Assembly: GCF_000238315.3 (NCBI RefSeq)
Contig: NZ_CP011924.1
Span: 846,501 to 910,500 of the forward strand
Origin: Pseudoalteromonas piscicida
GTDB lineage: Bacteria; Pseudomonadota; Gammaproteobacteria; Enterobacterales; Alteromonadaceae
Length of the DNA: 64,000 nucleotides
Direction: 5' to 3'
The first letter of the stretch is position 1. Each line of letters begins with the position of its first letter. The position numbers were made by a program, and so were the translations under genes. The notes beneath the pieces are model-generated. The model made no database searches and was not told where the DNA came from. It saw only the letters and a list, made by a program, of their open reading frames with translations. Below are positions 27,013 through 34,288 of the stretch, piece after piece.

Positions 27013-27888
27013 TCAATCATTTATTGGACTAAGATCTGACAGACTCCAAGCCGTTCCGTGGAAGTTTGCAACTTGTACCGGACCGGAGTTATGTGCATGA
27101 GTGGCTATAGGCACTGGGAACATTTGACCTATCCATGCAGATACTCGATTTCCTGGTAATTGATAATAGTTAATTGTTACCTTAGCAACATTTGTTACTT
27201 GAGAGCGCCTTTCAGCGCCAATGTTTGGCCTATTGGAGGTCACGCCAACTTCGTAGTTACCAGTGATTGGATTCGAGTAGGTAATGAAGAACATTGAGCT
27301 GCTAAGACCTGGTATCACAGCTCGAAACGGAGGAGGGGTATCATTCCAAACTACATTAAGACCAACTGCATTTGCTGCAGTATTGAATTGTTCTCTAGCT
27401 TCATTTCTTACATGAGCTTCCCAGCTAGAGGATGCAAAGCGACTGCTATGTTGCTGTCTTCTAATATTTCCTACGGCACCTGTGAGAGTGTTCATCATTG
27501 CACTCATACCTCTGGGGCCTCCGGGATTTGCGTAATGTCTATTTCTGATATTTTGTAGCGAGTTTTGAGCACCATGCACAGAAGTAGAGTGATAAGCTTG
27601 ATTATTTTGTTCAAAGTTTTCGTTCTTGTTTTGAGCTATCCAATTCAGCGGATTATAACTTGAGCGACGGAGATATAGCCCATCTTTCTCATCTTCAGTT
27701 AGATTACCAGTGAGATAATCATAGAGCCCCACTTTTTGGATCACTGCAGCTGCTTTAGCATCTAAATTCTCCTTACTCTTTTTTAACGAACTATTTTCTG
27801 TGGCGGTATAATTGCAATCTAATATACCGTTATGCCCTTTTGATTTTTTCAATTGTGCATACATGAGCCTAATTTCTCCGATTCTCAT
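27013..27888 (-). CDS. Unknown protein, candidate payload (291 aa)
   Basis: Not recognised. Soluble, no signal peptide. The N-terminal 130 residues are polar and Asn/Gln-rich (NKNENFEQNNQAYHST), followed by a Gly/Met-rich patch GGPRGMSAMMNTLTGAVG and a C-terminal domain of about 150 residues (from SSWEAHVRNEAREQF) that looks folded. Met9 (27864) has GGAGA upstream and is an alternative start. It lies directly downstream of the DUF4157 gene; in eCIS loci DUF4157 proteins are often next to, or fused with, toxin domains, so an effector role is reasonable. No toxin motif is visible. Confidence 0.55.
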   Translation of the reverse strand: MRIGEIRLMYAQLKKSKGHNGILDCNYTATENSSLKKSKENLDAKAAAVIQKVGLYDYLTGNLTEDEKDGLYLRRSSYNPLNWIAQNKNENFEQNNQAYHSTSVHGAQNSLQNIRNRHYANPGGPRGMSAMMNTLTGAVGNIRRQQHSSRFASSSWEAHVRNEAREQFNTAANAVGLNVVWNDTPPPFRAVIPGLSSSMFFITYSNPITGNYEVGVTSNRPNIGAERRSQVTNVAKVTINYYQLPGNRVSAWIGQMFPVPIATHAHNSGPVQVANFHGTAWSLSDLSPIND

Positions 27889-28033
27889 TTGTGATTGTGA
27901 GAGGTAATTTTCAATCCAGATAACAGCTGATTTTCTGAAAATGAGTTTTGCCGAATTACCTATTTTCAGTATGGAATTTAAAATAAACCCACTAATTTAA
28001 TAAATAGGTTTAGGTCAATTTTAATCCCTTACT

Positions 28034-28513
28034 TTAAATTGGGAGTGAAAGGGAGCTGACTTTTATGTTTACCGGAAAATCGTCCCTACATTTTTTAATC
28101 TGCTCACCTAAATATAATGCCAATTTTCCCCAGTCCGTTGCTTGCTGCTCCAGAGTTGGGTCGTCATTTACAGCTATGCCATTTACCTCTGTGGTGGGCT
28201 TTACTATCCCCAGCGCTTGTTGAACAACATGACCAAGCTCGTGGGGAAGGTGTTTCTCTTGACCTGGGGCCAAGTAAATATCCTTACCCTGAGCATATGC
28301 ATGAGCTTGTACTTGCGAAGGTTTTGACGAGTTGTAGTGCACTCGCACATTGGCCAAATTAACACCAGATAGTTTTTCCATGCCACGTCTGAGGCGTATT
28401 GGTAAAGCGCAGCTCTGAAGAGGAACGTTTTTTGCTCCTCGCTGACGTGCGGGGTTCTGCCTTACCGTTCCGGTAATGTGGCGCTGTTTGGTCGTGAGTT
28501 GATAAAATGTCAT
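28034..28513 (-). CDS. DUF4157 (eCIS core domain) protein
   Basis: Protein carrying a complete DUF4157 domain: MEKLSGVNLANVRVHYNSS, QAHAYAQGKDIYLAPGQE, the metzincin-like HELGHVVQQ and the tail VNDDPTLEQQATDWG. DUF4157 marks proteins associated with extracellular contractile injection systems, often cargo. The frame is open back to 28918, but that stretch is a shadow of the 85-residue gene and crosses a terminator. The first ATG after the terminator, at 28513, gives 159 residues and overlaps a 42-codon frame (28638-28510) at ATGA. Only about 25 residues follow the domain, so any toxin would be a separate protein. Confidence 0.7.
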   Translation of the reverse strand: MTFYQLTTKQRHITGTVRQNPARQRGAKNVPLQSCALPIRLRRGMEKLSGVNLANVRVHYNSSKPSQVQAHAYAQGKDIYLAPGQEKHLPHELGHVVQQALGIVKPTTEVNGIAVNDDPTLEQQATDWGKLALYLGEQIKKCRDDFPVNIKVSSLSLPI

Positions 28514-28639
28514 CGTGTTGTTTCGTGCTTGCTGGATACTTTTACTATAGGCATGGTATAGCGGTAACGATTGGTAAAAAGTCTGGAGTCGTTGGTATTT
28601 ATTCGTAAGGTTACTGCAAACTGAAAGGAGGTATTCATG

Positions 28640-28664
28640 AAAAATACCCGACTGAGCCGGGTAT
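28640..28664 (-). terminator. Intrinsic terminator inside the R-body island
   Basis: Nine-base arms AAATACCCG / CGGGTATTT with a 7-base loop, followed on the minus strand by a run of five T. It lies 10 bases after the stop of the 85-residue gene and marks the end of the main reb operon. Confidence 0.75.
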
Positions 28665-28673
28665 TTGTGACAT

Positions 28674-28931
28674 TTATTCAGTAGCTTCAACTGCTCGGGT
28701 TGCTTGTTGCTCTGCTTCATCTGGGGTTGAGGTGGCTGGGGCATCAAACGCTTGCTGATAGACACTTTGATCTGCTGCGATGACGGCGTTGTTAGCGACA
28801 TTTTCAGCCTCAGAAGGCGTTGCCGTAGTATGGCCTGTGGACTGAGCTGCCGTGGCGACCTCAGCTTGTGATACTGCTTGCATTGCTTGTTGTTCTGCAC
28901 TGAGAACCGATTGTTCATTTTGAGTGGTCAT
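28674..28931 (-). CDS. Low-complexity Ala/Gln/Glu-rich small protein
   Basis: Protein of 85 residues made almost entirely of A, Q, E, T, S and V, with repeated AEQQA/AVSQAE-type units and no aromatic residue but one Tyr and one Phe. Not recognised; predicted disordered or helical. AAGGATATTCC gives a good ribosome site, and a clear terminator follows its stop, which supports it over the long overlapping frame. Last gene of the main reb operon; possibly an R-body accessory or polymer-associated protein. Confidence 0.6.
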   Translation of the reverse strand: MTTQNEQSVLSAEQQAMQAVSQAEVATAAQSTGHTTATPSEAENVANNAVIAADQSVYQQAFDAPATSTPDEAEQQATRAVEATE

Positions 28932-28958
28932 GATGGAATATCCTTACTAATGGTTAAT

Positions 28959-29705
28959 TTATGCACTGTGCAGTGCTTCGAATGGGCCTTCAACCCAAAC
29001 ATCGTTATGAGTAAACAAATTGATGAGCTCTAGCGGCCGCGAGTCAGCTAGTTCAGATAAAGAAGTTTCCCAAATATTGCGTTGGGAGCGCACTTTGATG
29101 AGCTTATGCTTGTCCTGTTTCCAGTTTACTGGCAGAAATACACATCTTTCTTTAGCCTTTTGACCGTAGAGTCTATCGTTGGCGGAAAGGAAAACTAAGT
29201 TTCGTTTGTGGTTATCCGCAAGGTTAGACTCTTCCACGCAATAGCGTAATGACGCTCGAAACCAGTTTGGAAATGGCAAACTGGATGGCTGGTTTTGAGG
29301 AGTCGTGGTATTGTCTGCGGTTGCTTGAGGACTCTGTTGATTATACCAAGTGTGTAGTGCATCTATAGCCAAACTTCGGTATTGCAAAAGCGGGAGCGAG
29401 TCAATAAAGGCTGGCAAATCGTCATTTTTACTTAACTTAAAGCGTTCATAAGCAAAATGTAATTGGCCAATTGCGTTCAGACGTGAAATAACCAGCTCTG
29501 GGCGGTTTAAACCAAGTATTTCAATCGTAGTTTGACCTTTGGTTAATTGTATTGCGCTATCCTTGTCTAATGACTGAAGCCATCTCGTAAACGCAGGCGA
29601 TTCCATCAAGTCGTGTGACTCTTGAAGTAATTCGGGCTGTGACCAAACAAGCTGCTCGGCTTCATTTTGACTGATAGATTTGCTGTCCATCAAAAAAGTA
29701 GACAA
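28959..29705 (-). CDS. C-terminal part of an amber-interrupted HNH-type protein
   Basis: Frame of about 248 codons in exactly the same reading frame as the HNH gene before it, separated only by one TAG and 29 sense codons. Those 29 codons read PLLVCPYLEDPRQFVRFDP, the block expected right after the HNH domain in this family. The apparent start TTG (29705) therefore lies inside the ancestral protein. The C-terminal domain (about 240 residues, with SLPFPNWFRASLRYC and NIWETSLSELADSRP) is not recognised. Whether a separate protein is made is unknown. Confidence 0.55.
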   Translation of the reverse strand: MSTFLMDSKSISQNEAEQLVWSQPELLQESHDLMESPAFTRWLQSLDKDSAIQLTKGQTTIEILGLNRPELVISRLNAIGQLHFAYERFKLSKNDDLPAFIDSLPLLQYRSLAIDALHTWYNQQSPQATADNTTTPQNQPSSLPFPNWFRASLRYCVEESNLADNHKRNLVFLSANDRLYGQKAKERCVFLPVNWKQDKHKLIKVRSQRNIWETSLSELADSRPLELINLFTHNDVWVEGPFEALHSA

Positions 29706-29792
29706 AACATCAAAGGCATAGGCTCGACCTGATTGAGGGTCAAAGCGGACAAATTGTCTTGGGTCTTCTAGGTAAGGGCAGACTAGTAAGGG

Positions 29793-30368
29793 CTACTCTT
29801 GGTCGATATTAATCAGTGGCGCACGTTCGCCAACAAGTGGAAATTGACCACCTTTATATTGCTCGTGACAAGCATTACAGACAAAAAGTAGGTTGTTTTG
29901 ATCATATGCCAATGAAAAGTACGGCGAGCAGGTCGCCACTACGTCTAAATGTGTTGAAACCGGTCTTTCCAGTAACTCAACAGGCCTGAAGTGGCCAACT
30001 TCGCCGGAGTTTGTCGCTAATAAATAGCTTTCGCAATAGGCACAGCAGCCATTACTGAGTTGTTGCAAGTGAGCTTTCAAATGATCGGATGCAAATAGCG
30101 CTGTATCAAAAGCGGCATAGTTAAACCCCACATTAACCAAGTCTTCTGTTAAGCCTGTCAGCCTGAGCGTGATAAATACGAGGTTATCTACTAAGTCAGG
30201 AGCGTAGCCCTCGCTTACTAGCTGCTTTCTATCTTCAATTGTCAGCGTATGATATTTAGGTGCGTCTACCAGGCGCGCCATGAGTGCTTGCATCTGTTTA
30301 TTTGCTGCTGCAATTTTTACGTCTTCGTCTGGTAACCAGGCTATAGGTTTACAATCTATCTGGATCAT
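29793..30368 (-). CDS. HNH endonuclease-like protein, ends at an in-frame amber codon
   Basis: First 191 residues of an HNH-type nuclease-like protein. Zinc/HNH features are visible: NGCCAYCESYL, GHFRPVE and FVCNACHEQYKGG. It resembles HNH proteins of the retron/TIGR02646 type by memory. The frame stops at TAG 29795-29793 in the context NIDQE-stop-PLLVCPYLEDP; homologues of this class continue through this point, so CAG (Gln) to TAG is the likely event. As it stands the HNH domain is complete but the following domain is cut off. It may be a payload nuclease or a defence-type protein placed in the island. Confidence 0.65.
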   Translation of the reverse strand: MIQIDCKPIAWLPDEDVKIAAANKQMQALMARLVDAPKYHTLTIEDRKQLVSEGYAPDLVDNLVFITLRLTGLTEDLVNVGFNYAAFDTALFASDHLKAHLQQLSNGCCAYCESYLLATNSGEVGHFRPVELLERPVSTHLDVVATCSPYFSLAYDQNNLLFVCNACHEQYKGGQFPLVGERAPLINIDQE

Positions 30369-30394
30369 TGTGGTCAGGCTCCCTGCAACTTGTT

Positions 30395-30862
30395 TTATTC
30401 GCCTTGCGTGTCAGCACTGCGCTGCATTACATCATGTTGAAAGACTTGATTTTGATGCATTAGCTGCTTTTCCATGTTTTTTAGCGTTTCTTCCATCGCT
30501 TGTTGTGCGGCCTCAGCACTTTGGCGAGCTGCGACTTCCTGCTCCGTATATACTTGCTCTATCTGTGCTTGCTGGTCCTCTAATTGTGTTACTTGCGCTT
30601 GCAGTAATGTATCTTGGTAGGGCGTTTCGTGAGCGTCAGATTGGTTTATTTGAGTCTCACTCTCGAGCGCATTATGAATGCTGGCGAGATGTTGACGAGA
30701 CTGTTCAATTAGCTGTGAAGATTGCTGTAATGACATATCTATAGTGTGTTGTGCGCGGTTAAGCATGGTATCAATGTCGGCTAAAATGCTATTCATTTGT
30801 TTCGGCATAACGGCTTGAGAGAGTTCACCAAGCGCTGTAACCTTTTGATTTTTGGTATTCAT
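30395..30862 (-). CDS. Coiled-coil accessory protein of the R-body operon
   Basis: Protein of 155 residues, strongly helical and Gln-rich, with heptad-like runs from about residue 20 to 145 (MNSILADIDTMLNRAQHTID; LEDQQAQIEQVYTEQEVAA). No family recognised. It starts 15 bases after the upstream gene and is clearly in the reb operon. The composition suggests self-association or binding along a polymer. Confidence 0.6.
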   Translation of the reverse strand: MNTKNQKVTALGELSQAVMPKQMNSILADIDTMLNRAQHTIDMSLQQSSQLIEQSRQHLASIHNALESETQINQSDAHETPYQDTLLQAQVTQLEDQQAQIEQVYTEQEVAARQSAEAAQQAMEETLKNMEKQLMHQNQVFQHDVMQRSADTQGE

Positions 30863-30877
30863 TGTTCAGTCCTCTTA

Positions 30878-31885
30878 TTATGCAACCAGCGGCCAGTGAT
30901 TTTGCACACTCAGACACCCTTGGCTATCAACATCAAGCAACGCTTCGCTGTGATATAGGTCATATAAATAGTGCCGGCACTGGCCGGCCTGACAGATATA
31001 GCTGTCTTTCGCTAATGAGTTGATTAGCGTATGTTGAAGCGTTTCAAGATAGTCATTTGCAGCTTGCACTAAATCGCCCTTACCTAGGTCTATGTTAAGC
31101 ACGATATTAAGCAAGCCTGCGCTGAAACTGCTAAAGCCCAGATATTTTCCACTTTCATGCCATTGCTTAATCGCATTGTGTAGATCAATAGCTTGAAGTT
31201 CGTAGGTGACCACAGGAGAATCTAAGTTGGCATTAACCACCGGAGAGAGGTTAGTAATTGCGTCATTTAGCGCACTAATAGGACTTAGTGAGCGCTTTTT
31301 CCACTCAAGGTAAATACATAAATATCGAGCAAATTCACTTAGATTTTGTGCCTGCTGAGTTGCCCATTGGCAAGCTGGGATAACGGTTTGATTTGATAGT
31401 TCATAGCAACGCTCACAATAACAAATAACATGGTATAAGTTGAGTTGATCCTTAAATGAGGCGCTCCAACCCAGAGCATGGTAACTCAAGTTATAACGGC
31501 GATAAAATAGTGCAATTTTGTTCAGAATCGTACTATCTAACAGATGATATTTGGTTAATAGATCATCTAAAATTGCTTTGCCTTTTTCAGAGTCTCGATT
31601 GCTCAAGGTCGCGAGGTCTCTGAGATCATTAGTAGTCAACTCGAGTAGTTTTTTCACATCGATTGAAATGGGAATATGATGTAAGTAGATCAACGTTGAA
31701 TTCATCAATCCCAAGTAAAGCTGCTCGATAAATTGCGCTTCTGACGAAAAGCGCATTATCTCGCTCTGTTGTATGAGGGCGTTGACACTCTCTTTTCCCT
31801 GATTTAAAAATTGGATCAAGGTTTGCGTTTTGTCGGAAAATTGCGCCAACTGCTCAATTTCTATGTTATTCACTACGATCGTCAT
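30878..31885 (-). CDS. Unknown 335-residue R-body operon protein
   Basis: Not recognised. Soluble, mostly helical protein with Cys pairs (CYCERC about residues 150-155; CQAGQC about 300-305), which could bind metal or form disulfides. No signal peptide or long membrane segment. It sits between the Reb-like small genes and the coiled-coil gene with gaps of 39 and 15 bases, so it is co-transcribed. The size and position are compatible with an assembly factor. Confidence 0.6.
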   Translation of the reverse strand: MTIVVNNIEIEQLAQFSDKTQTLIQFLNQGKESVNALIQQSEIMRFSSEAQFIEQLYLGLMNSTLIYLHHIPISIDVKKLLELTTNDLRDLATLSNRDSEKGKAILDDLLTKYHLLDSTILNKIALFYRRYNLSYHALGWSASFKDQLNLYHVICYCERCYELSNQTVIPACQWATQQAQNLSEFARYLCIYLEWKKRSLSPISALNDAITNLSPVVNANLDSPVVTYELQAIDLHNAIKQWHESGKYLGFSSFSAGLLNIVLNIDLGKGDLVQAANDYLETLQHTLINSLAKDSYICQAGQCRHYLYDLYHSEALLDVDSQGCLSVQNHWPLVA

Positions 31886-31924
31886 GCTTGCCTCCCGTGC
31901 TAGCGTCAGTGACGTGAGCCCCCA

Positions 31925-32284
31925 TTAGCTTCCACCACTTGGAAAGTTATTGAGTAGATCACTGGCAGAACTACCGACATCGCCAAAGTTTTTCGTACCG
32001 TTTTCAACCATCTTGTTAGCCGCTTCGATGATACTGTTGTATTCTTCGACCTTACCAGTCGTCAGCATTTGTGAAATCGCAACCCCCATTGCGGTAGTCG
32101 CCATGGTATTGATATTTCTTAGGTTGTCGGTTGCATCTTGAATTGCAATTGCCGTTGATTGAGAAACTGACTGATAAGCCTTACCGGCACCAGAGAGTTT
32201 ATTTAGCTCGCCGCTTAAGCTGGCATTTTTGATGATATCAAGCGTCGCTTGTGTTGATGGCCCGACATTTGTTAACTCATTCAT
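31925..32284 (-). CDS. Divergent Reb-like small protein (119 aa)
   Basis: Small helical protein whose centre (GAGKAYQSVSQSTAIAIQDA, then NTMATTAMGVAISQ) follows the RebB layout of polar-Ala helix, Asn/Gln turn and a TTMGV-type helix, without the N-terminal VNDQITDSV signature. The C-terminus is Gly/Ser-rich (DVGSSASDLLNNFPSGGS). Probably an R-body subunit or minor component, by position and pattern; clear homology cannot be shown by eye. Confidence 0.6.
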   Translation of the reverse strand: MNELTNVGPSTQATLDIIKNASLSGELNKLSGAGKAYQSVSQSTAIAIQDATDNLRNINTMATTAMGVAISQMLTTGKVEEYNSIIEAANKMVENGTKNFGDVGSSASDLLNNFPSGGS

Positions 32285-32325
32285 ATGCTTTGCCTCAGTT
32301 AATTTAAGTTATGTTGGGTTTACCT

Positions 32326-32661
32326 CTAGGTGCTTTTTTTGCTATCAGGGTCGAGGTATTGATGCAGGAGTTTTTGTACTACCTCTTCAATTTTGCTTAG
32401 ATCCAGTTGTTCTTCAGGCGCTTTGGGCTTTTCTGGTTTAGGCGGTGACTGCTGTAGCATTTTTGCACAGCTCGCTGCCGCAGCAGCAGAGGCCGAAGTT
32501 TGCGCGTTTTGCTGTGCTGTGACGGCGTTATACATCGACATCCCCATAGTTTCGGTTGCTGCAATATTGAGCATGCCCATAGATTGCATTGGAGCAGAGC
32601 CCGTCAATAGGGTATTAACTTGATTCACTGAATCAGAGATTTGGTCGTTTACTGTACTCAT
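32326..32661 (-). CDS. RebB-like R-body protein with charged C-terminal tail
   Basis: Protein of 111 residues. The N-terminus STVNDQISDSVNQVNTLLTGSAPMQSMGM is RebB-like, followed by an Ala-rich helix ending AAAAASCAKMLQQ. Unlike the other copies it then carries a Pro/Lys linker PPKPEKPKAPEEQ and a short amphipathic tail DLSKIEEVVQKLLHQYLDPD, which could be a docking segment. The family assignment rests on the first 60 residues. Confidence 0.75.
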   Translation of the reverse strand: MSTVNDQISDSVNQVNTLLTGSAPMQSMGMLNIAATETMGMSMYNAVTAQQNAQTSASAAAAASCAKMLQQSPPKPEKPKAPEEQLDLSKIEEVVQKLLHQYLDPDSKKST

Positions 32662-32677
32662 TTTGTTAATTCCTTTC

Positions 32678-32869
32678 TTATCCTGGTTTAACGGAAGCTA
32701 CGCCAGAGCTGATAATGAGTGCACAGCACTGTGCTACACTTGCACTGGATATCATCTGACCTCGAGCTTCGTTCTGCACGGCGTTCTCCATCAATAAAGA
32801 GATAGAGTTTCCCATCGTGATGGCGGCTACACCGAGCGAAAAAGTGTGTGCTTCGACAAGGGGTAACAT
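32678..32869 (-). CDS. Reb-like small protein (63 aa)
   Basis: Very short protein with the ATG at 32869, chosen because GGAG sits 7 bases upstream; the frame is open to 32893. The sequence MLPLVEAHTFSLGVAAITMGNSISLLMENAVQNEARG is helical, with alternating polar and small residues and a block (NAVQNEARGQMISSASVAQCCALI) spaced like the NAAHNATTAQQQ region of RebB. Likely a minor R-body subunit, comparable in size to RebA/RebC-type proteins. Assignment is by position and pattern. Confidence 0.6.
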   Translation of the reverse strand: MLPLVEAHTFSLGVAAITMGNSISLLMENAVQNEARGQMISSASVAQCCALIISSGVASVKPG

Positions 32870-32950
32870 GGTATTTCTCCAATTGAGCAGCACTTAAGTC
32901 TTTGTGAGTAAAGTCGTACTGATGTTGGATCCATCAGTACGACTTAGCAC

Positions 32951-33217
32951 TTAACGGTAGACTTTAGTGATGCCTTCCGCCGTAGTTGCCGTATTGATAC
33001 TCATTAGGGTATCTACGCCTTGCACCAATGCGGCTTGAGCTGTCACATTGTTATTTTGCTGTCCAGTTGTTGCATTGTGTGCAGCGTTTGAGAGTGCTTG
33101 GCTTGTAGCAATCATAAAGTTACCAGTTGCTACAGCAGGTGCGTCACCGAGTACTTTCGTATTTACTTGTGAGACTGAGTCAGTGATCTGACTGTTTACA
33201 GCTGTTGGAAATGCCAT
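32951..33217 (-). CDS. RebB family R-body protein
   Basis: Protein of 88 residues with the RebB pattern throughout (FPTAVNSQITDSVSQVNTKV, GDAPAVATGNFM, NAAHNATTGQQ), but diverged at the end: GVDTLMSINTATTAEGITKVYR replaces TTLYSIDTATTGIAT. Third gene of the main reb operon. The change in the C-terminal helix suggests a distinct position in the ribbon. Confidence 0.9.
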   Translation of the reverse strand: MAFPTAVNSQITDSVSQVNTKVLGDAPAVATGNFMIATSQALSNAAHNATTGQQNNNVTAQAALVQGVDTLMSINTATTAEGITKVYR

Positions 33218-33288
33218 AACTATCTTCCTTTTAAAGTATTAAATATCTAGGCGTTAAAGCCCGTTAGTTTGTGACTGAACCGAGTACG

Positions 33289-33555
33289 TTATGCAAAAAT
33301 CTTACTTGTCGCGATGCCAGTCGTTGCAGTGTCAATGGAGTAAAGTAAATTTACGCCCATTGTTGTTACTGCTTGCGCAGTAATATTTGCCTGTTGTTGT
33401 GCGGCCGTTGCGTTGTGAGCCGCGTTCGCCAATGCCTGAGAAGTTGCCTGAAAGAGGTTTCCCATAGCGATAGAAGGCGCATCGCCTAGCACCTGTACAT
33501 TGGCTTGTGTAACAGAGTCTGTAATTTGACTATTTACAGCGGTTGGAAAAGCCAT
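33289..33555 (-). CDS. RebB family R-body protein
   Basis: Protein of 88 residues, second gene of the main reb operon. It carries all family blocks (VNSQITDSVTQANVQVL, GDAPSIAMGNLFQATSQALA, NAAHNATAAQQQ, LLYSIDTATTGIATSKIF). Closest in sequence to the first operon gene and the satellite copy. A TAAGGATAACACT region provides the ribosome site. Confidence 0.92.
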   Translation of the reverse strand: MAFPTAVNSQITDSVTQANVQVLGDAPSIAMGNLFQATSQALANAAHNATAAQQQANITAQAVTTMGVNLLYSIDTATTGIATSKIFA

Positions 33556-33693
33556 AGTGTTATCCTTATTGTCATTAACAAGTTCAGCCTAAATATCGTT
33601 AGCTGTGTTTGTAGGTATCTCACATTCCCAGATAAGCGTCTTCGTTGAGTCGCTGCTGTGCGCGATGTTGAACAAGTATCGGGGAGCCGAGAA

Positions 33694-33990
33694 TTAACCT
33701 AATCCAGCAACCGGCTGTTTCTGAGGTTGAAGAATACTTTTTGTTGCAATACCTGTGGTTGCGGTGTCAATAGAGTATAAAGTAGTCACCCCCATCGTTG
33801 TTGCCGCTTGCGCTGTCATTGCAGCTTGTTGTTGAGCTGATGTCGCATTGTGTGCCGCGTTAGCTAATGCCTGAGAGGTAGCTTGAAATAAGTTACCCAT
33901 AGACATCGCTGGAGCGTCGCCTAATACCTTTACGTTTGCCTGAGTGACTGAGTCGGTAATTTGATCGTTTACTGCTGTTGGAAATGCCAT
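33694..33990 (-). CDS. RebB family R-body protein (first gene of main operon)
   Basis: Protein of 98 residues. The first 86 are almost identical to the satellite copy at 22713-22985 (VNDQITDSVTQANVKVLGDA; TTMGVTTLYSIDTATTGIAT), with about five differences; the last dozen residues (QPQKQPVAGLG) are unique. AAGGTGG precedes the ATG. It lies right behind promoter C, so it is expected to be the most highly made R-body protein. Confidence 0.92.
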   Translation of the reverse strand: MAFPTAVNDQITDSVTQANVKVLGDAPAMSMGNLFQATSQALANAAHNATSAQQQAAMTAQAATTMGVTTLYSIDTATTGIATKSILQPQKQPVAGLG

Positions 33991-34082
33991 AATTCCACCT
34001 TTTTAGCTTTAAGTTTGACGAAAAAAAATATGAGTGGTGCTTAGGTCTAACAAGCTAGATGGAGCTCCTAAACACTGAGGTT

Positions 34083-34141
34083 AGTATAGAAAACGCAGTA
34101 GGGTTAGAATTGGCAGTACTTCGCATAATTGTTGGTATAAC
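34083..34141 (-). promoter_or_regulatory. Predicted R-body-regulon promoter C (main reb operon)
   Basis: Minus-strand boxes TACCAAC (34137-34131) and TGCCAAT (34115-34109) are direct repeats 22 bases apart; the second starts 27 bases before a TATACT -10 (34088-34083). The layout matches promoters B and D. The rest of the 298-base gap between the regulator gene and the first rebB holds no gene. Confidence 0.5.
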
Positions 34142-34288
34142 TCAGGAACTACTTGGTAGATTTATCTGAATCACCAGAGGTGAAATACCAAAAATTGAAT
34201 CTGGTCACTAAGAAATATTCTAACCGTTGCTACAGCTAACTAAGTGCTGAACACGAGAGGTGCATTCAGCATACGGTTGTACCGTTAT

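Noticed and set aside
28637..28684. Plus-strand 15-codon frame behind AAAGGAGGT
   Set aside because: The ribosome-site-like sequence is striking, but the frame coincides with the minus-strand terminator and has no context; probably chance.
28514..28918. N-terminal 135 codons of the long DUF4157 frame
   Set aside because: The first 80 codons are an out-of-phase reading of the 85-residue Ala/Gln-rich gene and the frame crosses a terminator; the DUF4157 start was placed at 28513.
30280..30744. Plus-strand 154-codon frame
   Set aside because: Antisense shadow of the HNH and coiled-coil genes, with no ribosome site.
22713..33990. RebB genes as a DNA repeat array or CRISPR-like array
   Set aside because: The repeats are protein-coding paralogues with separate start and stop codons and variable spacing; no short direct repeats with unique spacers.
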